Below, in pieces: positions 1-8,940 of a stretch of 64,000 nucleotides of DNA. The stretch is from Rariloculus sp963665575 (GTDB lineage Bacteria > Pseudomonadota > Gammaproteobacteria > Steroidobacterales > Rariloculaceae). The position numbers and the translations under genes are program-made. Each line of letters opens with the position of its first letter. Within the stretch, counting starts at the first letter, position 1. The notes beneath the pieces are model-generated. The model had not been told where the DNA came from. It searched no databases and was given only the letters and a program-made list of their open reading frames with translations. The DNA is taken from positions 1,116,001 to 1,180,000 of the forward strand of contig CAXXDW010000006.1 in the NCBI GenBank assembly GCA_963665575.2, given 5' to 3'.

Positions 1-17
1 GGGCGCGAGATGCCGTA

Positions 18-43
18 GATTCTGTGGTGCCGCACACGGATGC
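18..43. repeat. degenerate third copy of the tRNA-Thr attachment-site end
   Basis: Read on the minus strand, this short stretch resembles the tRNA-3'-end-like sequence at 5224-5247. It shares the CCGTGTGC block followed by CACCACA and AATC, with one gap and a few mismatches. It lacks the rest of the 77-bp repeat. I infer a worn attachment-site end that bounds the outer islet (about 43-5164). Chance similarity cannot be excluded. The remaining bases 44-200 show no gene I can support. Confidence 0.4.
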
Positions 44-200
44 TAGCTGTTCGTCGATCTGGCCGTGCAGTTCCTCGCCCGGTCCTATCCGGCGATCGTG
101 CCAGGTCGTGATTGGAGCCTCCGGGAAACACGGGACGGTTCACAGCATGAAAATGACGTACCAGGCGTATACCGGAGAGTACTTGTTCAATGGACTGGCG

Positions 201-2177
201 CTACGAGAAAAGCGCTTCGATGGCGCGTTTCCCACTGTCGGCAGCGGGTCCCCAGTGTTGAAGCCCGTCAAGCTCTGAATGCGCGATTGCAACACGGCCG
301 AATGGCCGCGCGACGATCTCTGCCGCCGTCGGTTGTGAATCGCGGGAAAAGAAGAACCCGGGTTGCGGCGTCATGTAAGCATGGCCCCAGCGATTCAGTA
401 CGATACCGGCTACATCGGATTGCCAATCGAAACCGGTTGCGGCAAACAATTCGTTCATCTGCTGTCGAATCCGCCGTTCGAACTCGGCATAGCTGGTCGA
501 AAACAACTCCCAGCGCCCGACGATACCCTGCGCCGCTGCCGGCTCCCCCGGATAGTAGAACGGCACATAAAACGTGACCAGCGCAGGTCGGTCGGGGTGT
601 ATCTGCGGGCGGTAACTACCCGTATGCATCGGCAAACGGATGTTGCAGGAATTCCCGAATTCGCCATCGCTCCACATGCAGGCGCCCGTTCCGAGTCGAT
701 CGGCGAAACGCCAGTTCCTGACGGCAACATTCGCGACCAGAAACGGCGCGTGTACAAAACTCTCGTAGGCATTGCGATGCTGATCGGGCAGGTCGTGCAC
801 GACGTACTTGTTGATCCACCCACCGCAAGCCATGACCACTCGTTTCGCCCTGAGCCGATGGCTGGTCCCATTCTGAATGTAGCTCACGATCACATGACTT
901 GCCGTTTCCGTCGGACCGTCGTGACGCACCTGACTCACGGTAGCACCGAGTCGCATTCGTATCGCCTCACCCGGTTGGTCGAGTGCGGCAAAATCAATGC
1001 CGCCATTCATGATGCCGTCGAAGTCTTCGCTTCCCCGGATTGCGCGCGGCATGATCTTCTTCATGAAGTACCGGGAAAATCCGTCGTTGCCGCCTGGGAA
1101 TGAGTGCCGAGTCCAATTATCGTACTGGCGCCTTTCTCCCCTCACGGGCAAACCCAGTCTCATTGCAGCGTAAGCCGAAATCACGTCGCAGCCGAAGCCG
1201 GCGCTGCCTGTGACGATTCGATCGGCCCAGCGAGTGACTTCCGGCGAGAGTTCCAGCACATCTTCCAGGAATTGCTTGTAGGTCATCGTGTCAAGCCAAC
1301 GCTCGTCATCGAGCGCTGAGGGCGTTTCGAATTCGTGCGCGCGCCACTGGGACAGATCTTGCCTTGACCTCTCGCTCCAGGGCAGATCGCGGTAACCGTT
1401 CGCTATCGGGTCGAGTACCCATCTGCCGTCCTGGCCAGCAGCGCGGAAGTAATGCGCAACCGTGGTGATTTCCTCCTGCCAATACTGATAGCCGTAGTTG
1501 TCTCTGGCCAGGCGGATACGCTCGTTGTCCTGTTGCAGCGCGCCATAGTCGAAGTCCAGCGGAATGCTCAACTCGCGCATGTACCTGAGATCGGGAATGT
1601 CCTTGTATATTTCCCGGTCTTCATCGGTTCTGGGTACGGAAAACCCGTTTGCCCCCTGAGGACCGATCAGCCTTTCGCCGTCGACGTCGAACTCGTTTCG
1701 CTTTGACTCACCGCCAAACACGGGATGGTTGTCGATGATCAGACATCGATCGCCCGACTGCGCGCGTTTCGAATATTCGTATGCCGCGCCGAGTCCGGCC
1801 ATACCGGCTCCGACAATGACGAGATCGTACTCTTCGCCCGTGTCGATCGTGTCGCCGGGATCGGCAGCCGGATAGTCATCGCGGATGCTGTGCGCAGCAT
1901 TGACGAGGTCCGGCGTATTCCCGTGAGACGTTGCATAGTCACCCACGCCCCCGTACCCGTACCAGTCCGGCCCAACGCGGGCTTGCACGACGTCGTCTGC
2001 GAAGGCGATAGGACCTTGCATGTCAAGCAACGCCGCTCCCGCCCCCAGCAACGTAGCCTGGGCGAAATCCCTTCGGGTGATTTTCTTACTCACTGTAGGT
2101 GTGCTGTGGTTCCAGCCGATCCGGTTGGCCGGCAGAAGCCGTTGCAGGTCTCCCTGGTTCAAGATTTCCGAAAGCAC
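201..2177 (-). CDS. Tat-exported FAD-dependent oxidoreductase, spermidine-dehydrogenase-like
   Basis: The protein is 658 residues long. A twin-arginine signal (ITRRDFAQATLLGAGAALL) begins near residue 33, followed by a dinucleotide-binding Rossmann motif (VIVGAGMAGLGAAYEYSK) near residue 120. The rest matches the large FAD/NAD(P)-binding group that includes spermidine dehydrogenase, which oxidises polyamines in the periplasm; the true substrate is unknown. The GTG at 2177 has a GGTGA-type ribosome site about 10 bases upstream. A second GTG at 2093 would place the Tat motif at the very N-terminus and is an alternative start. It lies 42 bases after the membrane transporter gene on the same strand, so the two are probably co-transcribed: import or export coupled to amine oxidation is an inference. 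The region is less GC-rich than the core genome. Confidence 0.75.
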   Translation of the reverse strand: MLSEILNQGDLQRLLPANRIGWNHSTPTVSKKITRRDFAQATLLGAGAALLDMQGPIAFADDVVQARVGPDWYGYGGVGDYATSHGNTPDLVNAAHSIRDDYPAADPGDTIDTGEEYDLVIVGAGMAGLGAAYEYSKRAQSGDRCLIIDNHPVFGGESKRNEFDVDGERLIGPQGANGFSVPRTDEDREIYKDIPDLRYMRELSIPLDFDYGALQQDNERIRLARDNYGYQYWQEEITTVAHYFRAAGQDGRWVLDPIANGYRDLPWSERSRQDLSQWRAHEFETPSALDDERWLDTMTYKQFLEDVLELSPEVTRWADRIVTGSAGFGCDVISAYAAMRLGLPVRGERRQYDNWTRHSFPGGNDGFSRYFMKKIMPRAIRGSEDFDGIMNGGIDFAALDQPGEAIRMRLGATVSQVRHDGPTETASHVIVSYIQNGTSHRLRAKRVVMACGGWINKYVVHDLPDQHRNAYESFVHAPFLVANVAVRNWRFADRLGTGACMWSDGEFGNSCNIRLPMHTGSYRPQIHPDRPALVTFYVPFYYPGEPAAAQGIVGRWELFSTSYAEFERRIRQQMNELFAATGFDWQSDVAGIVLNRWGHAYMTPQPGFFFSRDSQPTAAEIVARPFGRVAIAHSELDGLQHWGPAADSGKRAIEALFS

Positions 2178-2219
2178 TGTGCGCTGTCACCAAGGACAGG
2201 TTGCAATGCTGGCTCTTGA

Positions 2220-3347
2220 TCATAGTACTTCAGAACGGGTTTCGAGCCGGGGCGGAGGAGCCTTGAGTAGTTTCAGCAGGCCAATTGTGAGCAGTGGCAG
2301 GACAAATACAAACAGCAATGCCCACGCGATGAACGAATAGCCCCTGGCGACGAGAGTGACAATGCCGACACTCGACAGCAGACTGGCGGCAATGATCAGA
2401 GCCGCGGCAATCGCCGCGTGAGTCGCTCCACTCAACTGTTTGCCTCGTATTTCCATGGCAGAGGCGTCCAGCCTGGTGCTCAGTCCGCGCAGGATGCCCA
2501 CACCGGTTTGCACGATCGTCAGAAACAGGACGACGACATAGATTGCCGTCAGTCCGGACATGCCCAACTCTTGCAGAACCCAATATGTCGGCAGGTTTTG
2601 CGACACCACTTCCGGGTAGTGCGACATGAACGCCACATGAAACAACAACGCCGGTACGACAGCCATGAGCCCTGCAACCAGGCCCGCCAGCATCGCCTGC
2701 CGGCGTGTCTCAATCGCGGTGACGGCGTAGAGCAATGCCGGCACCGATACCATGTTGTACACGGCAAACTTGCTGCCGCTCAACGCCCAGCCGGTGGTCG
2801 CTTCGGCGCTTTGGAATCGAGCGGAAATGGCATCGAAATGCAGGTTGATCGTGCTCATGCAAAACGCAAGCAGGGTCACCATGACAAGCAGCGCACCCAC
2901 GGTCAATGACTTCGTGACAACCTCCGTACCGAAATAGTTCAGGGTGACGATCAGTGCGAACATGATGCCGATTCCCACGAATGGAGGAACGCCAAAACTG
3001 TTTTCCAGCACTTCGCCGGATGCTGCGGTCATGACCGCCATCACCGGTATTATCGTGATGACGAATATCATCTCGTAGGAGATCCAGGCTCTTCCCAGCA
3101 GAGTCTTGAAAAATCTCCTGTAGTCGTAAACGGAAAAGCGACGCGCGAATTCATAAGACAGGGCGAAGACGATGGAAAAAACAAGGGCAGCCACCGCTAT
3201 CGCCTGCAGCCCCCCTCTGGGACCGAAACGGGTCAGGTACTCGACGACTTCACGCCCGGTACCGTAACCGCCGGCAACAACGACGGATTGGAAGACCGCT
3301 CCCGGCACGACGTAGATTCGGATAACACGTTCGAGACTATCGAGCAC
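2220..3347 (-). CDS. YkvI-like multi-pass membrane transporter (APC superfamily)
   Basis: This 375-residue protein is almost entirely hydrophobic, with about ten predicted membrane segments. The N-terminal stretch VVVAGGYGTGREVVEYLTRF is the glycine-rich unwound first helix typical of the YkvI/neurotransmitter-symporter-like fold of the APC superfamily. The C-terminus is short, basic and cytoplasmic (LLKAPPPRLETRSEV). It begins with GTG at 3347, preceded by an AAGAG ribosome site. It is the first gene of a probable two-gene unit with the Tat-exported flavoprotein and is divergent from the second flavoprotein at 3555. The substrate is not evident; an amine or amino acid would suit the neighbours, by inference only. 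Confidence 0.7.
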   Translation of the reverse strand: MLDSLERVIRIYVVPGAVFQSVVVAGGYGTGREVVEYLTRFGPRGGLQAIAVAALVFSIVFALSYEFARRFSVYDYRRFFKTLLGRAWISYEMIFVITIIPVMAVMTAASGEVLENSFGVPPFVGIGIMFALIVTLNYFGTEVVTKSLTVGALLVMVTLLAFCMSTINLHFDAISARFQSAEATTGWALSGSKFAVYNMVSVPALLYAVTAIETRRQAMLAGLVAGLMAVVPALLFHVAFMSHYPEVVSQNLPTYWVLQELGMSGLTAIYVVVLFLTIVQTGVGILRGLSTRLDASAMEIRGKQLSGATHAAIAAALIIAASLLSSVGIVTLVARGYSFIAWALLFVFVLPLLTIGLLKLLKAPPPRLETRSEVL

Positions 3348-3554
3348 TCTTGATTCAACTCTGCGTGAGGGGCATCAACAGCTCATTTTCACGTTGCAAA
3401 TCATCCGTCTCTGCCATAGCCTGATTGGCTTGCTCAATGTAAAACGATCGCGAGATTCCCGGGGCTGTCAACGATGGATTCATGTGGCGGGACGAAAGAA
3501 CCGACAGCTACAAGATAACCCAGAATCCGCAGGACATCGAGACAGGGGCATTGC

Positions 3555-4901
3555 ATGCTGCAGACCTCGGCAAAGAGTGCGGTTGTTGTCGGCGGTGGAA
3601 TCGCCGGACTCTCGGCTGCCTACGAACTTCAACAGTCCGGCTTCAAAGTCACCGTGCTGGAGGAAAAGCACTTGCCCGGCGGACGGATGGCGGAGGAGAG
3701 AGTCGGTTCCTTCATGAACATCACCGGCGCCAGCGGCCTGAATTCCTGGTACAGGGAGATGTTCGACCTGTGCGATGAACTCGGTCACGGCGACAGCATT
3801 GAGAAGCTTGCGAACTTCGGCACCGGCACGGCCACGGATGGCACCGTCCACTACCCGATGAGCAACGCGCCTTCGCGATACGAGTTGCTGACCTCTCCGG
3901 TGTTGAGTCTGCGTTCGAAGCTGCGCCTGGCATCGCTGCTACCGGACATCGGCAGGGCCCGACGTCGAGTGGACCCGTGCCTGATACACACGGCTGCGGA
4001 TTTCGACGATGAAAGCCTGTCGGAATACCTGACGCGCAAGGTGGGAACGGATTTTCTGGAGTACGTGGTGTCTCCCCTGTTCAACGTCGCGCTCGCGTAC
4101 AACATGGAGCAACTGTCGAAGGCGATATTTCTCGCCCGGGTGGCACACATCGAGGAGAAAAACGGCTACTGTTTCAAGGACGGAATTGGTTTTTTGACGC
4201 GACTGCTCGCCAGCATGCTTGATGTGCGTCTGAATGCTCGTGTGAGCAGGATCGTGCGATCGGACGGTTACCAGGGCCGGCTGATCCAATACGACACGCC
4301 CGATGGCCCCGAATCGATCAAGGCGGATATCACCGTGGTGGCTGCTCCCGGAAATCGAGTCGCGCAGATTGTCGAAGACAAGACAAGGTGGGAGCGACGG
4401 TTTTTTGATTCCGGCGTACTGTATTGCCAGTTCGGCATGGTCACCTATGTGCTCAAGGACGATATCGAAAAGCCCCACGGACTTTACTTCACGCGAAGTT
4501 CCCGAACGCCGTTGAACTTCTACAAATTCTATCCGGGAGACCCCACCAGGGACGGCAGGCCGCCTCGCTTGTGGGTTAGTATCGGCGTGGAGCGATTGCA
4601 GCACTACGTTGCGAACGACGGTGAGAATCTGCAGGCGTTTGCCACAGACTGTATCCGCGAGTTTTTTCCGAAAATAGACGAGCAGATCCGCGAGACCGTC
4701 GTGCAGTACGACGGCTACATCACTCCGGAATTCCGGACTGGACAGGTTCGGAGGGTTCGGGAATTTCTGGCGACCCAGGAAGCCGGTCCGAAGAACATCT
4801 ACTACGTGGGCGACTACCTGAGCGGCGCCGGGACCGGGTGCTCATGCGCGATCGGACGGCGAACCGGTCGCCTGATCGCGAGTCACTGGCAGGAAACCTG
4901 A
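3555..4901 (+). CDS. FAD-dependent amine-oxidase/protoporphyrinogen-oxidase-like protein
   Basis: The protein is 448 residues. The N-terminal FAD-binding motif VVVGGGIAGLSAAYELQQSG is followed by the acidic ribose-binding end (VLEE) and GGRM, the layout of the flavin monoamine oxidase / protoporphyrinogen oxidase superfamily. The C-terminal FAD-contact segment is YYVGDYLSGAGTGCSCAIG near residue 420. There is no signal peptide, so it is cytoplasmic, unlike the Tat-exported flavoprotein next door. It is transcribed divergently from the transporter gene across a 207-bp gap that should hold both promoters. The substrate is unknown. The pairing of two different FAD enzymes with one transporter suggests a small catabolic cassette. 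Confidence 0.75.
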   Translation: MLQTSAKSAVVVGGGIAGLSAAYELQQSGFKVTVLEEKHLPGGRMAEERVGSFMNITGASGLNSWYREMFDLCDELGHGDSIEKLANFGTGTATDGTVHYPMSNAPSRYELLTSPVLSLRSKLRLASLLPDIGRARRRVDPCLIHTAADFDDESLSEYLTRKVGTDFLEYVVSPLFNVALAYNMEQLSKAIFLARVAHIEEKNGYCFKDGIGFLTRLLASMLDVRLNARVSRIVRSDGYQGRLIQYDTPDGPESIKADITVVAAPGNRVAQIVEDKTRWERRFFDSGVLYCQFGMVTYVLKDDIEKPHGLYFTRSSRTPLNFYKFYPGDPTRDGRPPRLWVSIGVERLQHYVANDGENLQAFATDCIREFFPKIDEQIRETVVQYDGYITPEFRTGQVRRVREFLATQEAGPKNIYYVGDYLSGAGTGCSCAIGRRTGRLIASHWQET

Positions 4902-4922
4902 CCGGAAATTTTTTCGTAGCGC

Positions 4923-5093
4923 CTACAGGCTATACGTCCCTCCGAAGAAGATCATCCGTCCGCGCGGGGTGGCCGGAAAGGCGTTTTCGGATATGAACGG
5001 ATCCGTATGGGTCACGTTGTTGAGCGCAACGCCAATGAACGCGCCAACTATCGGCCCTGCAATCGCCGCGACTGTGCTCCAATCTATGCCCAT
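4923..5093 (-). CDS. small chimeric ORF: short membrane peptide fused to a TonB-receptor C-terminus
   Basis: This 56-codon frame starts at ATG 5093 with an AGGA site seven bases upstream. Residues 1-26 (MGIDWSTVAAIAGPIVGAFI and onward) form one hydrophobic helix like many tiny phage- or island-borne membrane proteins. Residues 27-56 (DPFISENAFPATPRGRMIFF, then GGTYSL and stop) look like the last beta strands of a TonB-dependent outer-membrane receptor, including the usual aromatic-rich end. The two halves do not belong together in any family I know. I infer a recombination junction near residue 25, at the left edge of the attachment-site repeat. Whether it is expressed is unknown. Confidence 0.45.
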   Translation of the reverse strand: MGIDWSTVAAIAGPIVGAFIGVALNNVTHTDPFISENAFPATPRGRMIFFGGTYSL

Positions 5094-5163
5094 TGCATTG
5101 TCCTATCGCCAAGTCGGTGCTGCGCAAAGTAAGTTCGGCAGTTCACGTGGTGACCGTTGTTTC

Positions 5164-5240
5164 GCTGCTGACATAGTGCTGACATAGCACTAGCTCACGA
5201 CTCCAAAAAACTCATAACTTATTGATTTTGTGGTGTCGGC
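5164..5240. repeat. direct repeat, attachment-site copy (inner islet left end)
   Basis: This 77-bp stretch aligns without gaps to 10361-10437, with about six mismatches. The right-hand end, read on the minus strand, is a degenerate tRNA 3' end (TTCGAGTCC just upstream, then GTGTGCCGACACCA). The left-hand end contains a tandem CTGACATAG element that could be an integrase arm site. It is the expected footprint of a site-specific element that uses the tRNA-Thr gene. No integrase is encoded nearby. Confidence 0.8.
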
Positions 5241-5476
5241 ACACGGACTCGAAACTAAATCATAAGCTCTTGTTTTTGAAATAATAAAATAATCACAATC
5301 CTGAGTTTCCCCACGAGTTTACCCACACGCGTGTAACTTGTGTGGTACCAATCGCAGCACCCGCTACAGTACCTACCAGGATCAGATCCATCGAACAGGT
5401 GGAGGATTCGCCACGGAGCAGCCGAATTCACATGGAACGTGCAAGCTGCGAACGAGGAAACACAGCCGCACGACCT
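5241..5476. other. AT-rich non-coding stretch between attachment site and OLD-like gene
   Basis: This is strongly AT-rich next to the repeat (runs such as AATAATAAAATAATC near 5280) and contains no coding frame I can support. It lies downstream of the minus-strand OLD-like gene, so it may include its 3' untranslated end and integration-factor binding sites. I see no terminator hairpin. Confidence 0.4.
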
Positions 5477-7204
5477 TCATGGGCTAGCGCTTGAGCCAAC
5501 CTCCGCTATGACGTCTAGTTTTTCGCGGATTTCCCCATCGATCTCGTTTTCCGGAACGAATTGAGCGAGCTCGTAGAAATTCTTTTTCGCCATGAGGTTC
5601 GGGAGTTGGAGCTTGTTGAAGTACAGGCGAAACAGGGGGTCAAGGAAGTCGTCGCTTACCTTGGTGTCGTGATCCCAAGGCGAACCTCGTCCGAGCCTCT
5701 CCAGCGCGGCGCTAATTTCCAGGATTGCCTCTTGCATTGCGCCAACCCGTCTGCCGGCTTCGGCCGCAGTGAACAGGGGGCCAGACATGTCGTCGGACGC
5801 GGACTGGACTGCATAGGCTTCCAAGGTCGACTGAGAGCAAAGGTAGTTTTCGATCTCGCGCCGCTCCCACATCAGACACTCGACTGGAGTGATGTCCGGC
5901 ACACCGGCCTCAAGGCGATCAAAAATTGCAACTCCCGTCAGACTCGGAAGTGCCTCTCGTATCCCATGGTAATGGCGTTGGACGGCCGCCGGCTGGTTAC
6001 CGACGTAATGCACGAACGGGCGCTCGAGGGCGGCAAGCGCTTCGGAGTGTCCAAGCTTGCGGGCGAAAGCTTGTAGAACAGATAGATCGGTGGAACCCTC
6101 GAGATAAAGGACCCAGCCCGTCTGTTCGGCTTGGTAGTACTGTTCGAACCCGATGTCGCGGAGTGCCTTGAGAACCTGATTGTGGCGGGTGTCGATCCGG
6201 TGCGGCTGGCCAACGAAAGCCACGACAAGATCGCGATCCGCAGCTTCGTTCAATAGCACCTCCGAGTGGCTAGCGGCGATGACCTGGCTGCCGCTGTCGC
6301 GCCCTACATCGGTTAGAAGCTGATATATCTGGCGTTGGCGCAGAATCTCGAGATGAGCATCGGGTTCGTCCAGGAGTAACACCGCACCGGGATTGGCGTA
6401 CATGTAGGCGAGAAGAAGAAGAGTCTGTTGAAGCCCTCGCCCGGAAGAGGAAAGATCAAGCGGGACTCCGAGTTCGCGGTACGTCATCGCTATCTCGCCG
6501 CGTTCAGCGATGTAGCGGGGTGCGTCGAGTTCGGCTCCGAACAAGCTTGTGATTTGCTCGGACAGGATCCGCCACTTGTCAGGATGGTCTTCGTGGATAC
6601 GGTAGCAAAGATTGCGCAGTACTTCTGCTGTTCGGCCTTCTCCGACCCTGACGTTGATGGCGCCCTGATCCAGGCGCGTCTCCGTCGCAGCAAGCCCCGA
6701 CATCGCCGGCAGGAAGGCAATCTGAATCAGCCCCGCTTCCTCGGGCACAGGCATACGTTCCGGGGTCTTGCCGGCAGACAGGCGTAACGGTCGGCAATAG
6801 AACGATTCCTCATTCGCGTAATCGAACTCCAGCCCACAAGCCCACTCGGTATCGTTTGTTACGCCTTCAACGACGATTTCGATACGCACGTTGTCGGTCT
6901 GTTGCCTGCCATCGACCTTGCGGACGTCACGAACATGCAGTGCACGCCATAGCAAGTTCGCGTTCGGGACTGGAAGCGAAACCAGATCACGACGGTTCAC
7001 CGTGACGCCGGGTCTTTTCTCTGGTGTGCGCTTGCCCGATCGACGCTCGTTCCAGCACTTGAGCCCGATGTCCCATAGCGCCAGGGCCTGCAGTGCGGAA
7101 GTCTTGCCGGAGTTGTTTGGGCCGATGAAGACCACCGGGCTCCCAAGCTCAATCTCCGCCTCTTCGAATCGTTTGAAGTTGCGAATGGTGATCTTCGTCA
7201 ACAT
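5477..7204 (-). CDS. OLD-like AAA ATPase with C-terminal TOPRIM-type nuclease domain
   Basis: The protein is 575 residues. It opens with the RecF/SMC-like ABC ATPase start (ITIRNFKRF) and Walker A (GPNNSGKTSAL) near residue 30. The signature region is LSSSGRGLQQTLLLLAYMYA, followed by Walker B (VLLLDEPDAHLE) near residue 280 and the switch His in ASHSEVL. The second half has EGSTD near residue 360 and a later FDR, placed as the acidic residues of OLD-family TOPRIM nucleases, then REIENYL, common in this group. OLD-like ATPase-nucleases act in phage defence, alone or with partners (Old, Gabija GajA, PARIS AriA). The neighbours here are not the known partners (no UvrD-like helicase, no AriB). 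The gene sits between attachment-site repeats. Confidence 0.8.
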   Translation of the reverse strand: MLTKITIRNFKRFEEAEIELGSPVVFIGPNNSGKTSALQALALWDIGLKCWNERRSGKRTPEKRPGVTVNRRDLVSLPVPNANLLWRALHVRDVRKVDGRQQTDNVRIEIVVEGVTNDTEWACGLEFDYANEESFYCRPLRLSAGKTPERMPVPEEAGLIQIAFLPAMSGLAATETRLDQGAINVRVGEGRTAEVLRNLCYRIHEDHPDKWRILSEQITSLFGAELDAPRYIAERGEIAMTYRELGVPLDLSSSGRGLQQTLLLLAYMYANPGAVLLLDEPDAHLEILRQRQIYQLLTDVGRDSGSQVIAASHSEVLLNEAADRDLVVAFVGQPHRIDTRHNQVLKALRDIGFEQYYQAEQTGWVLYLEGSTDLSVLQAFARKLGHSEALAALERPFVHYVGNQPAAVQRHYHGIREALPSLTGVAIFDRLEAGVPDITPVECLMWERREIENYLCSQSTLEAYAVQSASDDMSGPLFTAAEAGRRVGAMQEAILEISAALERLGRGSPWDHDTKVSDDFLDPLFRLYFNKLQLPNLMAKKNFYELAQFVPENEIDGEIREKLDVIAEVGSSASP

Positions 7205-7455
7205 TGGGTACTGCTCTCCTGCACGTCGTTCGCCTAGAGTGCCAACCCTTGGAGAAATCCGTTCCGGTGAGTCTATTTTAGTCGATGATCAGTTTCGTTT
7301 AGCGGCCCACGACGGGAATCTTCAAGTGGTCACCGATCAGGCTACTCGGCCGCTGTATCGGAACTTGGCCCAGTGTTGCGAGCGACGGGGAAACTCGGAA
7401 CGGCTGAGTTGCCGGGACATCATGTACGCCAGAATCTGGGCGGGGAGGGTCGACG

Positions 7456-8940
7456 TTAACTGTCCACAAGCATCCTGGGTTCTCGCGCCGCGGCCACCCC
7501 ACTCTTCTTAACGAATTCTCCGATGTGCCTGACGCTGACGGTCTTCGTCGCCTTGTGCGCGAGCACGCCCGCCGAGAGTCCGGCCAACATCGCCAGACCC
7601 GCCGGGCCGCCGAGGACAGAAACCTGCGCGACAGCGGCGAGTGAGGCGCCCGAGGCAATGCCTCCCTTGAGGTGACCGTCAACGAACTCCGCGTACTCTC
7701 CCGCGACATGCGCCTTGTGGAAGGCCTTGGCCAGGGCGACGACCGTGACTGTCAGCAACAACGGATTCGCGCTCAATGCAGCGGACAAGCCCATCCCGCC
7801 AACGAGTTTGCCGAACGCCTCGGTGTCGGCCCGGTTCCAGGACATCGCGGTCGCGACGACGCCGACGACGCCTCCAAGCAGCTCGGCGGCATCGTAGCTG
7901 TTGATGTCGTAGAACCAGTCCTTGGATAGACCGAAATTCGATTGGAGGTATGACGCCACCTGCTCATACGTTGCCGGATCCCAGTTCGCCAACGGCAGAC
8001 CCTTGGCCGTGGTCATGTCCTTGAACATCGAGTCGAGAGATGCCATTGCTTCCTGGAGGACGGTGTCGTCGGGCGATGCGTGGCGTACCGCCTCAAGGGC
8101 GCCGGCTATGGTGTGACCGCCATCGAAGAGCCTGTGGTTGCCCCCGCCGATGCGAGTCTCGAGGTACACGGCGTCCATGGCCTTGTCGTAGAGAGTCGTG
8201 GAGCCGCTTACTATGTCCTGTAGCAACGCATTCAGGTCCGCGGACAGCGCGCTGGCCAACAGCCCCTGAGTCGTGGCAAGCGCTCCGCTAGCATGGGTGG
8301 AGGCAGACTCAACCGCCCTTCTGGATCTGTCGGCCACTTTGCCGGCGGCCGCCCCGATAGTTCTTGAGGACTTTGCGGGAGCCGCCTTCACGGATTCCAA
8401 CACTGACGAGGCCATTCGCAGGGTCCGGGTCCCGGTCTCGCTACGATCGAACTCCGCGGCCGTCGGATACCGCTTCTTGAGGGCCGCGAGACGCTTCCGG
8501 TTTCGGGCCTTGCGGGCTCGGCGTATGGTGCGCAGACCCGGAATGCGGTACTCGGGGTCGCTGGCGCGCCGGTATTCCCGCCACTGCGATTTCAGTTCGG
8601 CCAGGAGCGCGTCAACGGCTGGCCGGCTACCGAGCCGCAGAGGGAAGCCCCCTTGCCTGCGTCCGATGAGGAAATGTGTATCGGGACCGTATCCGCGTTC
8701 CATTAGAGCTGCGGGGAATCGCATATGGGTCTCGACGAGTGGTCCGATGTGGATCTGCGTGGGCTGATCGTCGCGAATGTCCCTTCCGTGAAACTCGGTC
8801 CAAAGCTCGCCGGTGTGGAAACTGAACCCCATCAGCAGTCCACCGCCCTCCGGTACGACGCTGTACGGGTACCTCACGACGCCGATCGTGTAGCCGTCGG
8901 ACGGATCGGTCCAGACAATGTCCTCTTGCGCGACCGTCAT
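7456..8940 (-). CDS. conserved-looking 494-residue membrane protein of unknown function
   Basis: I do not recognise a named family. Residues 1-110 look like a soluble beta-rich domain (DIVWTDPSDGYTIGVVRYPY). Residues 115-230 are basic and helical. Residues 260-360 contain a well-patterned segment with RIGGGNHRLFDGGHTI and LPLANWDPATYEQVASYLQS. The last third has three or four glycine/alanine-rich hydrophobic segments, for example AELLGGVVGVVATAM, GLSAALSANPLLLTVTVVAL and GGIASGASLAAVAQVSVLGG, resembling glycine-zipper helices that pack in membranes. A strong GGGAGG ribosome site precedes ATG 8940. It lies upstream of the OLD-like gene on the same strand, 251 bp away, so co-transcription is possible. 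A membrane-disrupting effector role is inference only. Confidence 0.6.
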   Translation of the reverse strand: MTVAQEDIVWTDPSDGYTIGVVRYPYSVVPEGGGLLMGFSFHTGELWTEFHGRDIRDDQPTQIHIGPLVETHMRFPAALMERGYGPDTHFLIGRRQGGFPLRLGSRPAVDALLAELKSQWREYRRASDPEYRIPGLRTIRRARKARNRKRLAALKKRYPTAAEFDRSETGTRTLRMASSVLESVKAAPAKSSRTIGAAAGKVADRSRRAVESASTHASGALATTQGLLASALSADLNALLQDIVSGSTTLYDKAMDAVYLETRIGGGNHRLFDGGHTIAGALEAVRHASPDDTVLQEAMASLDSMFKDMTTAKGLPLANWDPATYEQVASYLQSNFGLSKDWFYDINSYDAAELLGGVVGVVATAMSWNRADTEAFGKLVGGMGLSAALSANPLLLTVTVVALAKAFHKAHVAGEYAEFVDGHLKGGIASGASLAAVAQVSVLGGPAGLAMLAGLSAGVLAHKATKTVSVRHIGEFVKKSGVAAAREPRMLVDS

